Assembly (NCBI GenBank): GCA_005889475.1
Contig: VBGT01000011.1
Span: 1 to 34,285 of the forward strand
DNA from: Chloroflexota bacterium
GTDB lineage: Bacteria > Chloroflexota > Limnocylindria > Limnocylindrales > CSP1-4
Reading direction: 5' to 3'
DNA length: 34,285 nucleotides
This document shows, in pieces, positions 26,583-34,285 of the stretch. The notes below the pieces were generated by a model, which was not told the origin of the DNA, did no database searches, and was given only the letters and a program-made list of their open reading frames with translations. The position numbers and the translations under genes were made by a program. Position 1 is the stretch's first letter; each line of letters starts with the position of its first letter.

Positions 26583-29324
26583 CTAGGGTAGCGCCTTCGG
26601 CAGCTCGAAAAGTCCGAGCTGCTCGGCCCGCCGCTCGATCGCAGGGTCGAGGCCGAGATACGGCTCGAGGGCCGCCAGGTCGGGCGGCTCACGCTCGAGC
26701 CAGGCGCGCAGGTGCGGCCAGAGCACGACGTGCCAGTTGCCGGTCTCCATCGCGGCCCGCAGCACCGGCGACGACTCGAGCTTGTGCCGGGCCAGCTCGC
26801 GCCGCTCCGGGGCGAGGACGAGGAAGCGGACGATCCGCTCGTTCGCCGGGATCCGGGCATGGCGCCGCAGCAGGACGTCGCCGAGCATCGCCGTCCATTC
26901 GACCTCGAACAGCAGCGCCGAACCGCCGCGCTGGTACCAGATGCAGTCGACCGCCTCGCCGTCCTCCTTCGGAACGAGCGAAGTGGTGGGGAACCACGGC
27001 TCGCGCTCCCGGTGTGGATCGAGGAAGTCGGCGAGCGTGCGATCGCCGATCCGCCGTGCCTGCTCGCGGCGCCCGAGCCAGACGCGCATGCCGAGGCGAT
27101 GGCCGCCGTTGGCGAGGTGGGCCAGAAGCTCAGTGTGCTCGGCGGTCCGGCGCCGGAGATCCTCGCCGGTGATCAGCCGGCCCCCGGTAGAGGCGGGGCT
27201 GCGGTAGCTCGTCAGGCAGGCGCGGACGAGGGTCTCGTCGGGCAGGTCGTGTCCCGGGAAGAGTGAAGCAACGCGCTCGAAGAACGCGGTCTCGGCGATC
27301 GGGCCGGCGGTCGACAGGAGGCTGTACACCGCCCACTCGACCCGATCCGCGAGCGGAATCGACGCGGCCTCGCGTTCGGAGCGCTCGCCGAGCCACCAGC
27401 GACCGGGCTCGATCTCCTCCACGCGGTGCTGGTCCGAGCGACCGAGCTCCTCGTTGACGAGGGCGAGCACGCGCTCGACGGGGTCGCGCGACGGCGCCGG
27501 CCGGGTGAACGTGCGCGTCCTCGTGAACGACCGGCCGGCGGCGCCGATCGCGGCCTCGGTCGCCGTGCCGAGCATGCCCGGGCCGGCATCGAACGCCGGT
27601 CCCTCGTCGGGCGCGGGCTCGGCCGGCTCCTCGAGCGCCTCGCTGGCGAGCAGCCGGCGCAGCTGCCCGACGCGGTCGAGGCCGACGAGGATCTCGCCCA
27701 GCAGCCGCTCGTAGCGCGCCGGCTCGCCCCTCGCTCGGAGCACCTCGACCGCCGTGTCCATGACCGTCGTTGCCGCCTCGCGCGCCGAGAAGGGCCGAGC
27801 CTCGATGTGCTCCGGTGGCGCGAACAGTCCCGGCCCGGGTACGAGCTCGGGATCGCCCCGGCCGCCGCTCGCCTCGAGCGGGATGTTGCTCCGCGTCCTC
27901 GGCCCGGGCGGCAGCACGCCACCAGGCGGAACCAGCTCGACGACGCCGCCGACCTCGTCGTCGGGATCGCTGAGCCGCGCCTCGACGAGCCGGTAGCCGG
28001 CCCCGACGCCGCCGAGCACGGCGGCGACGAGCGCCTCGGGCCCGCCGTGGTCGAGCAGGATGATCGCCCGCGCGTCGCGGGCGAGATGCGGCGAGACAGC
28101 CTCGAGCGAGCGCCGCAGGGCGGCGGCCTGCCACGACCACGGCGCCCGGATCGCCGGCCCGAGCAACGGCTCCAGCGGGAGCAATGCCGCGGCCTCGCGC
28201 CCCAGCGCCCACGCCGTGCCGTGGTACGCCATCCCCAGCCGCTCCTGGCTGAACCGCGGCGGCGGCTGCCCGAGCACGAGGCGAATCCGCGGTCCCGCCC
28301 CGGCATCCCGCACCTCGTCGACGAGGCGCTCGAGGGCGCCCGGCGTCATGACCCGGACGATCGCGTTGTTGGAGCCCTCGACCAGGCTGCGCAGGTCCGT
28401 GCCGAATCTCGCCTCCAGCCCGGCGAGCGGGCCGCTCTCGAGCCGCTGCACGAAGCCTCGAACCTGCCGGTAGCCGTCCTCGAACGCGAGCCATGGGTTG
28501 CGCTCCCGCCAGCGCTCCGGGATCGGGCTGCGGACGGTCCCGCCGGCGATGCGCAGATTGGGCATCCGCCCGCCGCCGAGCCCGAGCCGGCTCGCGGGCA
28601 GGACCGCGTGGAGGAACGCGAGCCGAAGCGCGGACTCGATCGGCGCGGCACGCAGCTCGCCCTCCACGCGGGCGAGAATCGCCGCGAGCCCGACGAGCTG
28701 CCGATCCGTGTGCAGCCGCAGGATTGCGTCGACCAGCCCATCTCCCCCGTCGGGCACCGGGAAGCGCTCCCGCAGCCTCACCCGGACGTCGTCCGCGCCG
28801 ACGTCGCTCGTCGCTCGGTCCATGTCCATGGGGCCGGGCTCGACCGCCTGGTGCTCGGGCCGGTTCTGCTGATCGCGGCACAGCTGGCAGCGGTAGTGCA
28901 CGCGGGCCGGCTGCTCGCCCTGCCATTCGACCTCCTCGACCGGGAGCGTGCGGCCGCACGACCCGCAGCGGGTCGCGAACAGGTCGGTGATGAACAGGCG
29001 CAGGCTCGTGTCGCCGTGGGGCGACGTCCCGAGCGTCGAGAATGCGGCATCGAGGTGGCGCAGGTCGGGCGGCCGGAGCACCACCTCGGCGAGCAGCCGG
29101 GTCAGCGGCCCGGTCTCGAGGCTGAAGCCGCGACGCTGCCGATCGACCGCCGCCCGGGCGATCCAGCCGCCGCGTCCGTGCAGGTCGGCGACGATGTCGC
29201 CCGGCGCGGAGTTCGCCTCGAGCCGGGCGTGGACGAGGTCGGGCGGGGGCGGCGGCGCGAGCCGTTCGTAGGCGGGCAGGGTGAACCCGGGTTCCGCCCG
29301 TGAGAGGAGCAGCCTCCCGACCAT
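26583..29324 (-). CDS. Degenerate DNA-methylase-like protein with Zn finger, winged-helix-like segment and PD-(D/E)XK-like C-terminus
   Basis: Start MVGRLLLSRAEPGFTLPAYERL. SAM-motif-like PGDIVADLHGRGGWIARAAVDRQRRGFSLETGPLTRLLAEVVLRPPD; CGSCGR...YRCQLC; LGQPPPRFSQERLG at the motif IV position, then ALRRSLEAVSPHLARDARAIILLDH; C-terminal VDCIWYQRGGSALLFEVEWTAMLGDVLLRRH...RFLVLAPERRELARHKLE. Confidence 0.7.
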   Translation of the reverse strand: MVGRLLLSRAEPGFTLPAYERLAPPPPPDLVHARLEANSAPGDIVADLHGRGGWIARAAVDRQRRGFSLETGPLTRLLAEVVLRPPDLRHLDAAFSTLGTSPHGDTSLRLFITDLFATRCGSCGRTLPVEEVEWQGEQPARVHYRCQLCRDQQNRPEHQAVEPGPMDMDRATSDVGADDVRVRLRERFPVPDGGDGLVDAILRLHTDRQLVGLAAILARVEGELRAAPIESALRLAFLHAVLPASRLGLGGGRMPNLRIAGGTVRSPIPERWRERNPWLAFEDGYRQVRGFVQRLESGPLAGLEARFGTDLRSLVEGSNNAIVRVMTPGALERLVDEVRDAGAGPRIRLVLGQPPPRFSQERLGMAYHGTAWALGREAAALLPLEPLLGPAIRAPWSWQAAALRRSLEAVSPHLARDARAIILLDHGGPEALVAAVLGGVGAGYRLVEARLSDPDDEVGGVVELVPPGGVLPPGPRTRSNIPLEASGGRGDPELVPGPGLFAPPEHIEARPFSAREAATTVMDTAVEVLRARGEPARYERLLGEILVGLDRVGQLRRLLASEALEEPAEPAPDEGPAFDAGPGMLGTATEAAIGAAGRSFTRTRTFTRPAPSRDPVERVLALVNEELGRSDQHRVEEIEPGRWWLGERSEREAASIPLADRVEWAVYSLLSTAGPIAETAFFERVASLFPGHDLPDETLVRACLTSYRSPASTGGRLITGEDLRRRTAEHTELLAHLANGGHRLGMRVWLGRREQARRIGDRTLADFLDPHREREPWFPTTSLVPKEDGEAVDCIWYQRGGSALLFEVEWTAMLGDVLLRRHARIPANERIVRFLVLAPERRELARHKLESSPVLRAAMETGNWHVVLWPHLRAWLEREPPDLAALEPYLGLDPAIERRAEQLGLFELPKALP

Positions 29325-29368
29325 CGGCGCCGATTGTGGCAGGTCGATTCGGCGGCTACGCTCGATCG

Positions 29369-30313
29369 ATGACGACCATCGAACGATCACCGATCGACCT
29401 GCCCGCGGCGCTCACCTCCACAACGAGCCCCAGCCTGCCCGGCTCGACCCTGCGCGCCAGGGCGGCGCTCGCGGACGCCTCGGCCGACTACCTGGCGATC
29501 CCCGACTCGGCGCTCCTTCGAACGTGGCTATTCCGTGGCATCGACACCGAAGACGGCGTGCGCTACGGCATCTATCGCGGCGCCGAGACCGTCGAGGCGG
29601 CCTCAGCCGAGCTCGTGGCGGCCCTCGCGGGAGCTCGGGCGCGCGCGGCGGCCACCATTCGCACCGCGCCGGCGACGATCGCGCGCTGGGCGCTCCAGGG
29701 CCGGCTCGCGGCGCTCGGCGACGACGTGCTCGATCGTGTGGCCAAGGAGGGCGAGTGGACCGTACGCGAGACGCTGGCGCACACGATCGCCGGCCAGCGC
29801 AGCTACGGCTGGTTCTCGCGCTGGTGGCTGTCGCAGCCGCTCGGTCCGGATCGACCGAGCCGCGTCCCCGACGAGGTCGACACCCAGTCCCAGCGGGAAC
29901 TGCCGTCAGACGAGGCCGAGGGCCGGGGCTCGCTCGCCGACATCCGGTCCCGCCTCGACGCGGTGCTCGACGAGTGGGCGCTGCGTTACGCGAACCTGGA
30001 CTCGGTGGCGCTCGGCCTCCCGGCGAGGTGGGCCGGCGTCCCCGGCGACATCGACTTCCGGCTCGGTCGATGGGCGTCGCACATCGCCGAGCACACGGTC
30101 CAGCTCGACAAGACGCTTGCCTGGCTGGGCTATGAGCCCTCCGAAGCCGCACGGATCGTTCGAGACCTGTACACGGCCTGGGGCAGGCTGGAGGCGCAGG
30201 TCTTTCCGGTCGCGCCAGCCGGTACGGAGGGTGCGGTCGACTCCATCCTCGAGCGCATGGCGGCGACGCTCGTCAGCGAGGCGCGCGACGTTCGCGAGGC
30301 CGCCGGCGCGTAG
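29369..30313 (+). CDS. DinB/DUF664-like four-helix protein
   Basis: EGEWTVRETLAHTIAGQRSYGWF...FRLGRWASHIAEHTVQLDKTLAWLG, a DinB-like His pattern; TACGCT-N6-ATG with TTGTGG 17 bp upstream of it. Confidence 0.7.
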   Translation: MTTIERSPIDLPAALTSTTSPSLPGSTLRARAALADASADYLAIPDSALLRTWLFRGIDTEDGVRYGIYRGAETVEAASAELVAALAGARARAAATIRTAPATIARWALQGRLAALGDDVLDRVAKEGEWTVRETLAHTIAGQRSYGWFSRWWLSQPLGPDRPSRVPDEVDTQSQRELPSDEAEGRGSLADIRSRLDAVLDEWALRYANLDSVALGLPARWAGVPGDIDFRLGRWASHIAEHTVQLDKTLAWLGYEPSEAARIVRDLYTAWGRLEAQVFPVAPAGTEGAVDSILERMAATLVSEARDVREAAGA

Positions 30314-30557
30314 TCAGACGCGAGGCGCCCTGGCATCCAGTCTCAGCCGCACGCCACCGGTTCGTTCGATCGGGATTCTCTTGAGCTCATGGCGCCTCCG
30401 CCCTCGCGGACTGGCATCTCGGCGGACCCTGCCGATCGCCGATTGGGCTCCACGGTGGCCGAACGACAATCTGTTGCCCCTGCCCGACGCCGCCGGAGAG
30501 CGTCGCAGGTCATACGCACCCATGGCGTGCATCTGAGAACTCGTACGGCCGAACCGG

Positions 30558-31415
30558 TTAGGTCTCTTCGACCTCGTCCGTCTCCTCGACGAACGCCTCG
30601 TCCGTCGTGTCCTCCGGCGGGATGACGCTCTCGAGGTCAGTGATCTCCTCGTCCTCGACGTCGTCCTCGAGATCCTCGTCGAGCTCCTCGTCCTCGCGCA
30701 GGAGCGTGCCCTTGGTGTAGGGCCGGAGGTCGGTGGACTTGGCCGCCGTCGGGAAGCTGACCTTCCCGTAGTTGCGCGGGTCCTGGTAGACCTCGCGGAT
30801 GATGATCCGCACATCCTGCGCGCCGAGCGAGGTGACGCCGGCAAGGTACTTGTTGCCGTCGGCGATGAGCTTCAGCAGGCGCGCGGCGACACGCGGCTCG
30901 ACGACCCCGATGCGCATGCCGTTGCTGATCGCCATCAGCTTGTTGCCCTCGGGCGAGAGCTCGACCGAGTCGCCCGGGTTGACCTGGGCGAGCTTCTTCG
31001 CGTCGGGCAGCTCGATGAGGTGAGCGAAGCCGGTCTTGCCCGTCTCCTCGACGAAGATGCGGACCGGCGCCTTGCTGCCCTCCTGCGCCGCCACGGTCTT
31101 CTCGCCGGCCGCGACGAGGAGCGTGCGCAGGCGGTCGATGTTGCGCTCGGCGATGCGGTTCGTCGGGTCGAGGGCGAGCGCGGCCTGGTAGTGCTCGCGG
31201 GCGGAGCCCAACTCGCCCAGCTCCCACAGCGCCTTCGCGAGGCGGTTCTCGGCCTCAGCCTCGGCGCCCATCTCCAGGAGCTTGCGGTTCGTGTCGGCGG
31301 CGTCCGACCACTGCCCGGCGGCAGCCTGCGCGATCGCCTGCTCCGCCAGCTGGCGCTTGACGCGCGTCGCGGCGGCCGGGCTGCTGGCGGTCGCGTCGGT
31401 CTCGGGGAAGGTCAC
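30558..31415 (-). CDS. TPR-containing protein with C-terminal acidic tail
   Basis: LAKALWELGELGSAREHYQAALALDPTNRIAERNIDRLRTLL (TPR) then VRIFVEETGKTGFAHLIEL...GMRIGVVEPRVAARLLKLIADGNKYLAGVT and acidic C-terminus; GTG start. Confidence 0.8.
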   Translation of the reverse strand: MTFPETDATASSPAAATRVKRQLAEQAIAQAAAGQWSDAADTNRKLLEMGAEAEAENRLAKALWELGELGSAREHYQAALALDPTNRIAERNIDRLRTLLVAAGEKTVAAQEGSKAPVRIFVEETGKTGFAHLIELPDAKKLAQVNPGDSVELSPEGNKLMAISNGMRIGVVEPRVAARLLKLIADGNKYLAGVTSLGAQDVRIIIREVYQDPRNYGKVSFPTAAKSTDLRPYTKGTLLREDEELDEDLEDDVEDEEITDLESVIPPEDTTDEAFVEETDEVEET

Positions 31416-31527
31416 GTGGTCAGATCCTTTCGGGGGGTCTCGGGTCTGGGTCGCGGTCGGGGCCCGGTGGGGTGCCGCGATCGAGCGATTCTGGGGCCAG
31501 GCGCGCGATCCGGCAACGTGCCGACCG

Positions 31528-32349
31528 TCAGACGCCGCGCTGCCCGAGGGTCCAGCCGATCACGGCGATCGCGAGCACCGCGAGGAGCGCGGTCTCCCAG
31601 ACGCGCCACGGATCGCGCCGGCGGCGCGTGCGCCCGCCGCTATGGATCGCGTCCCACAGGAAGAAGACGACGACGAGCAGCGCGGGCCCGAGGATCCGCG
31701 GGATCTCGATCGAGCGGAGCGCCACGGCAGCGATGGCGACGACGGCGGCGCCCGTGAGCGCGAACCAGGTGACGTCCCGGAAGCTCGACGATCGCAGGGC
31801 AGCGGCCCGGTAGCCCAGCAGGAATGCGATGAGGGCGTCGGCGCCCGCGTGCGCGACCCACGCCAGTGGCGCCGGATTCAGCCCCCCGTCGACCTGTCCC
31901 GGGGTCGGCAGCCCACCCGGCACCAGGGCCGCAACACCCGCGAAGCCGAGGAACCCGATGAGCAGGATCTCGGTGAGGACCACGGTCCGGTCCGTGCTCG
32001 AGGGCGGGCCGCTCTGGCGGGCAATCCGGAGCTCGGTGACCATGGTCAGACCGACGAGCCCGCCGGCGAGCACGAATGCCGGCGCGAGCGCGAGCCCGGT
32101 GGGGACGAGCCTGACCGCGCCGAGCGCCGCGAGCGATGCGGCGGCCGGCAGGAAGACCGACTCGACGGGGACGCCGGCGCTCTGCGCCGCGGGATCCGCC
32201 TCGCCCACGATCTGCAGGGCGCCGAGGTATACCCCGGCGAGCAGCACGACCGCGATCGGCCAGACGAAGCCATCGGGCGCGAATCGCGACAGCGCGACAA
32301 TCGCGCCGACCGCGATCGCGAGATCGCGGGCCCCGCTCTTTCCTCTCAC
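31528..32349 (-). CDS. Multi-pass membrane protein of unknown function
   Basis: ~273 aa with many hydrophobic segments from GTG 32349 (RDLAIAVGAIVALSRF...); ORF track start 32427 overlaps the polX end, so a shorter start is preferred. Confidence 0.7.
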   Translation of the reverse strand: MRGKSGARDLAIAVGAIVALSRFAPDGFVWPIAVVLLAGVYLGALQIVGEADPAAQSAGVPVESVFLPAAASLAALGAVRLVPTGLALAPAFVLAGGLVGLTMVTELRIARQSGPPSSTDRTVVLTEILLIGFLGFAGVAALVPGGLPTPGQVDGGLNPAPLAWVAHAGADALIAFLLGYRAAALRSSSFRDVTWFALTGAAVVAIAAVALRSIEIPRILGPALLVVVFFLWDAIHSGGRTRRRRDPWRVWETALLAVLAIAVIGWTLGQRGV

Positions 32350-32359
32350 GCCCTGATTC

Positions 32360-34273
32360 TCACCCGCGGGATGGTACGCCGACCCTCCGTGGCTTCGGCT
32401 CGGCGAGCCAGGCCAGCAGGTCGGCACGGGAGCGCGTGTTCAGCACGTTTCCGGGCTCGACCCACGCCCGGCGCGCCTGCGACACGCCCCAGCCAAGGTA
32501 GGCGAATTCGCGGGTGTGGTGGGCGTCCGAGTCGATCGACAGCAGGCAGCCGAGCTCGAGCGCGCGCCGGGCACGCTCCACCGAGAGGTCGAGCCGGTGC
32601 GGCGAGCCGTTGATCTCGAGCACCGTGCCGGTGCGCGCGGCGGCGCGGTAGACGATGTCCCAGTCGAGGTCGAGGTCGTCGCGGGTGCCGATCATCCGCC
32701 CCGACGGGTGCGCGATCACGTCGACGTGCGGGTTCTCGATCGCGTTGAGGACGCGCTGGGTCAGCTCGGCACGCGTCTGGCGGCGCGCGACGTGGAGCGA
32801 AGCGACGACCAGGTCGAACGTCGCGAGCAGCTGGTCTGGATAGTCGAGCTGGCCGTCGGCGCGGATCTCGAGCTCGCAGCCGTGCAGCAGGCGGAAGCCC
32901 TCCTCGTTCGTCTCGGGCGGCGCCGTCCCAGCCTCCTCCTCCGCCGCGAAGCGCTCGTTGAGGGAGCGGATGAGCGCGCGCTCCTCCTCGACGCGCTCGG
33001 GGGTGAGGCCGCGCGCGATCGCGAGCGACTGCGTGTGATCGGTCATGACCTGGTAGGCGTGGCCGCGGCGGCGCGCGAACTCGGCCATGGCTTCGACCGA
33101 CATCGCGCCGTCGGACCAGTCCGAGTGGGAGTGGAGGTCGCCCTGGAGGTCGGCCTCGGTGACGAGATTCGGCAGGCGGCCGGCGAGGGCCGCCTCAATC
33201 TCGCCGCGATCCTCGCGCAGCTCCGACTCGATGAACGGCAGCCCGAGAAAGTCATATGCCTCCGCCTCCGTGGCGAAGACGCGGAGCTCACCGCCTTCGT
33301 CCGCGGCGATGATCTCGCCGGCCTCGTCGATCCGGGCGAAGCCGTACTCGCTCAGGCTCCAGCCCTTGTCGCGGGCCATCGCCCGGAGCCGGACGTTGTG
33401 CTCCTTCGAGCCGGTGAAGTGGATGAGGTAGGTGCCGGCCTGGCCCGGGCGCATGACCATGAGGTCGACCTGTGGGCCGCGGCCACCGAGGCGGACCGTC
33501 GCCTTGTGCAAGCCGCGGCCGACGACCGCCTCGACCGAGGGCAGACGGCAGAACATCTCGATGACGTCGTCCGGGTTGTCGGTCTCCGCCAGGAGATCGA
33601 GGTCACCGATCGTTTCCCGCCGCCGGCGGTACGAGCCGGCGGGCACGATGCGTCGCAAGTCGAGCACGTCGAGGAGGCCTTCCGCGATCTCGTCAACGAG
33701 CACCTTGGCCTGGTTGAGGAGCAGCCGCCCCTCGCGGCGCTCGAGCCGGGCGATGCCCTCGAGGATCAGCTGCTCGGTGCGCTCCGAGAGACCCTTCAGG
33801 CCGCGAATCCGGCCGCTCTCGGCCGCCACCCGGAGCTCCTCGACCGTCTTTACCCCGAGGTCGCGGTAGATCAGTCGAACGGTCTTCGGCCCGACGCCGG
33901 GCAGCCGGAGCATCTCGAGGAGGCTGGTGGGGAACTCGGCGAGCAGCTTGTCGCGGTACTCCGAGCGGCCGGTCGTGGCCAGCTCGTCGAGCTTGTCGGC
34001 GATCGCCTTGCCGACGCCCGGAATGATCGGCGGCTTGCCCTCGCGGTATGCGCGCGCGACCTCGACCGGGGATCGCCCGATGGCGTCCGCGGCGCGGTGG
34101 TAGGCCACGGTCTTGTACACCAGCTCGCCCTTGACCTCGAGCAGGTCGCCGATGTCGTGGAACACCTCCGCGAGCTGGCCGTTGCTCAGCAGGGGGACCT
34201 CGCCCGCCGCGGTCGCCTCCTCCTCGGCCGCTGCCTCCGCCTCGGCCTCCTCGTCGTGGCTGTCGTCGATCAT
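32360..34273 (-). CDS. polX: DNA polymerase/3'-5' exonuclease PolX (Pol X + HhH + PHP domain)
   Basis: HhH IPGVGKAIADKL and LPGVGPKTVRLIY; Pol X AGSYRRRRETIGDLDLL; PHP DLHSHSDWSDGAMSVEAMAEFARRRGHAYQVMTDHTQSL, IAHPSGR, SIDSDAHHTREF. True start may lie outside the window. Confidence 0.93.
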   Translation of the reverse strand: MIDDSHDEEAEAEAAAEEEATAAGEVPLLSNGQLAEVFHDIGDLLEVKGELVYKTVAYHRAADAIGRSPVEVARAYREGKPPIIPGVGKAIADKLDELATTGRSEYRDKLLAEFPTSLLEMLRLPGVGPKTVRLIYRDLGVKTVEELRVAAESGRIRGLKGLSERTEQLILEGIARLERREGRLLLNQAKVLVDEIAEGLLDVLDLRRIVPAGSYRRRRETIGDLDLLAETDNPDDVIEMFCRLPSVEAVVGRGLHKATVRLGGRGPQVDLMVMRPGQAGTYLIHFTGSKEHNVRLRAMARDKGWSLSEYGFARIDEAGEIIAADEGGELRVFATEAEAYDFLGLPFIESELREDRGEIEAALAGRLPNLVTEADLQGDLHSHSDWSDGAMSVEAMAEFARRRGHAYQVMTDHTQSLAIARGLTPERVEEERALIRSLNERFAAEEEAGTAPPETNEEGFRLLHGCELEIRADGQLDYPDQLLATFDLVVASLHVARRQTRAELTQRVLNAIENPHVDVIAHPSGRMIGTRDDLDLDWDIVYRAAARTGTVLEINGSPHRLDLSVERARRALELGCLLSIDSDAHHTREFAYLGWGVSQARRAWVEPGNVLNTRSRADLLAWLAEPKPRRVGVPSRG

Positions 34274-34285
34274 GCGGTCGATGGT

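Noticed and set aside
27426-29303. 625-aa plus-strand ORF opposite the methylase-like gene
   Set aside because: Antisense; the minus strand shows Zn-finger and nuclease-like patterns, the plus strand only R/P/E-rich sequence.

Overview
High-GC bacterial chromosomal window with tightly packed genes. Gene content and codon style resemble soil or freshwater Chloroflexota/actinobacterial-type genomes; that taxonomy is an inference. I saw no rRNA, tRNA, CRISPR array, transposase or phage structural gene. Most content is housekeeping: ABC transporter, class II aldolase plus aquaporin, ThyX, purine nucleoside phosphorylase, MoaA, acetyl-CoA synthetase, an MHS-type MFS transporter, a class-III aminotransferase, a DUF885 protein, DinB-like and TPR proteins, and PolX. 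Less ordinary items: (i) a GIY-YIG-like domain fused to a complete GreA-type elongation factor; (ii) a cyclic-nucleotide-type locus where a CAP_ED gene appears to have lost about 37 nt and been frameshifted into a downstream class-III-cyclase/STAND-ATPase/TPR gene, with the old C-terminus still readable in the +2 frame, opposite a second CAP_ED gene overlapping a flavin monooxygenase; (iii) a ~913-aa protein with a degenerate DNA-methylase-like core, Zn finger, winged-helix-like segment and PD-(D/E)XK-like C-terminus; (iv) an overlapping pair of an acidic coiled-coil protein and a CpaE/ParA-like ATPase; (v) three copies of a 17-bp operator-like motif upstream of acs; (vi) a 162-bp intergenic element with 33-nt imperfect terminal inverted repeats; (vii) a cluster of four DnaA-box-like sequences; (viii) a recurrent TANNNT-N6-8-start pattern suggesting leaderless transcripts. 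All calls come from reading the sequence; no database search was run.
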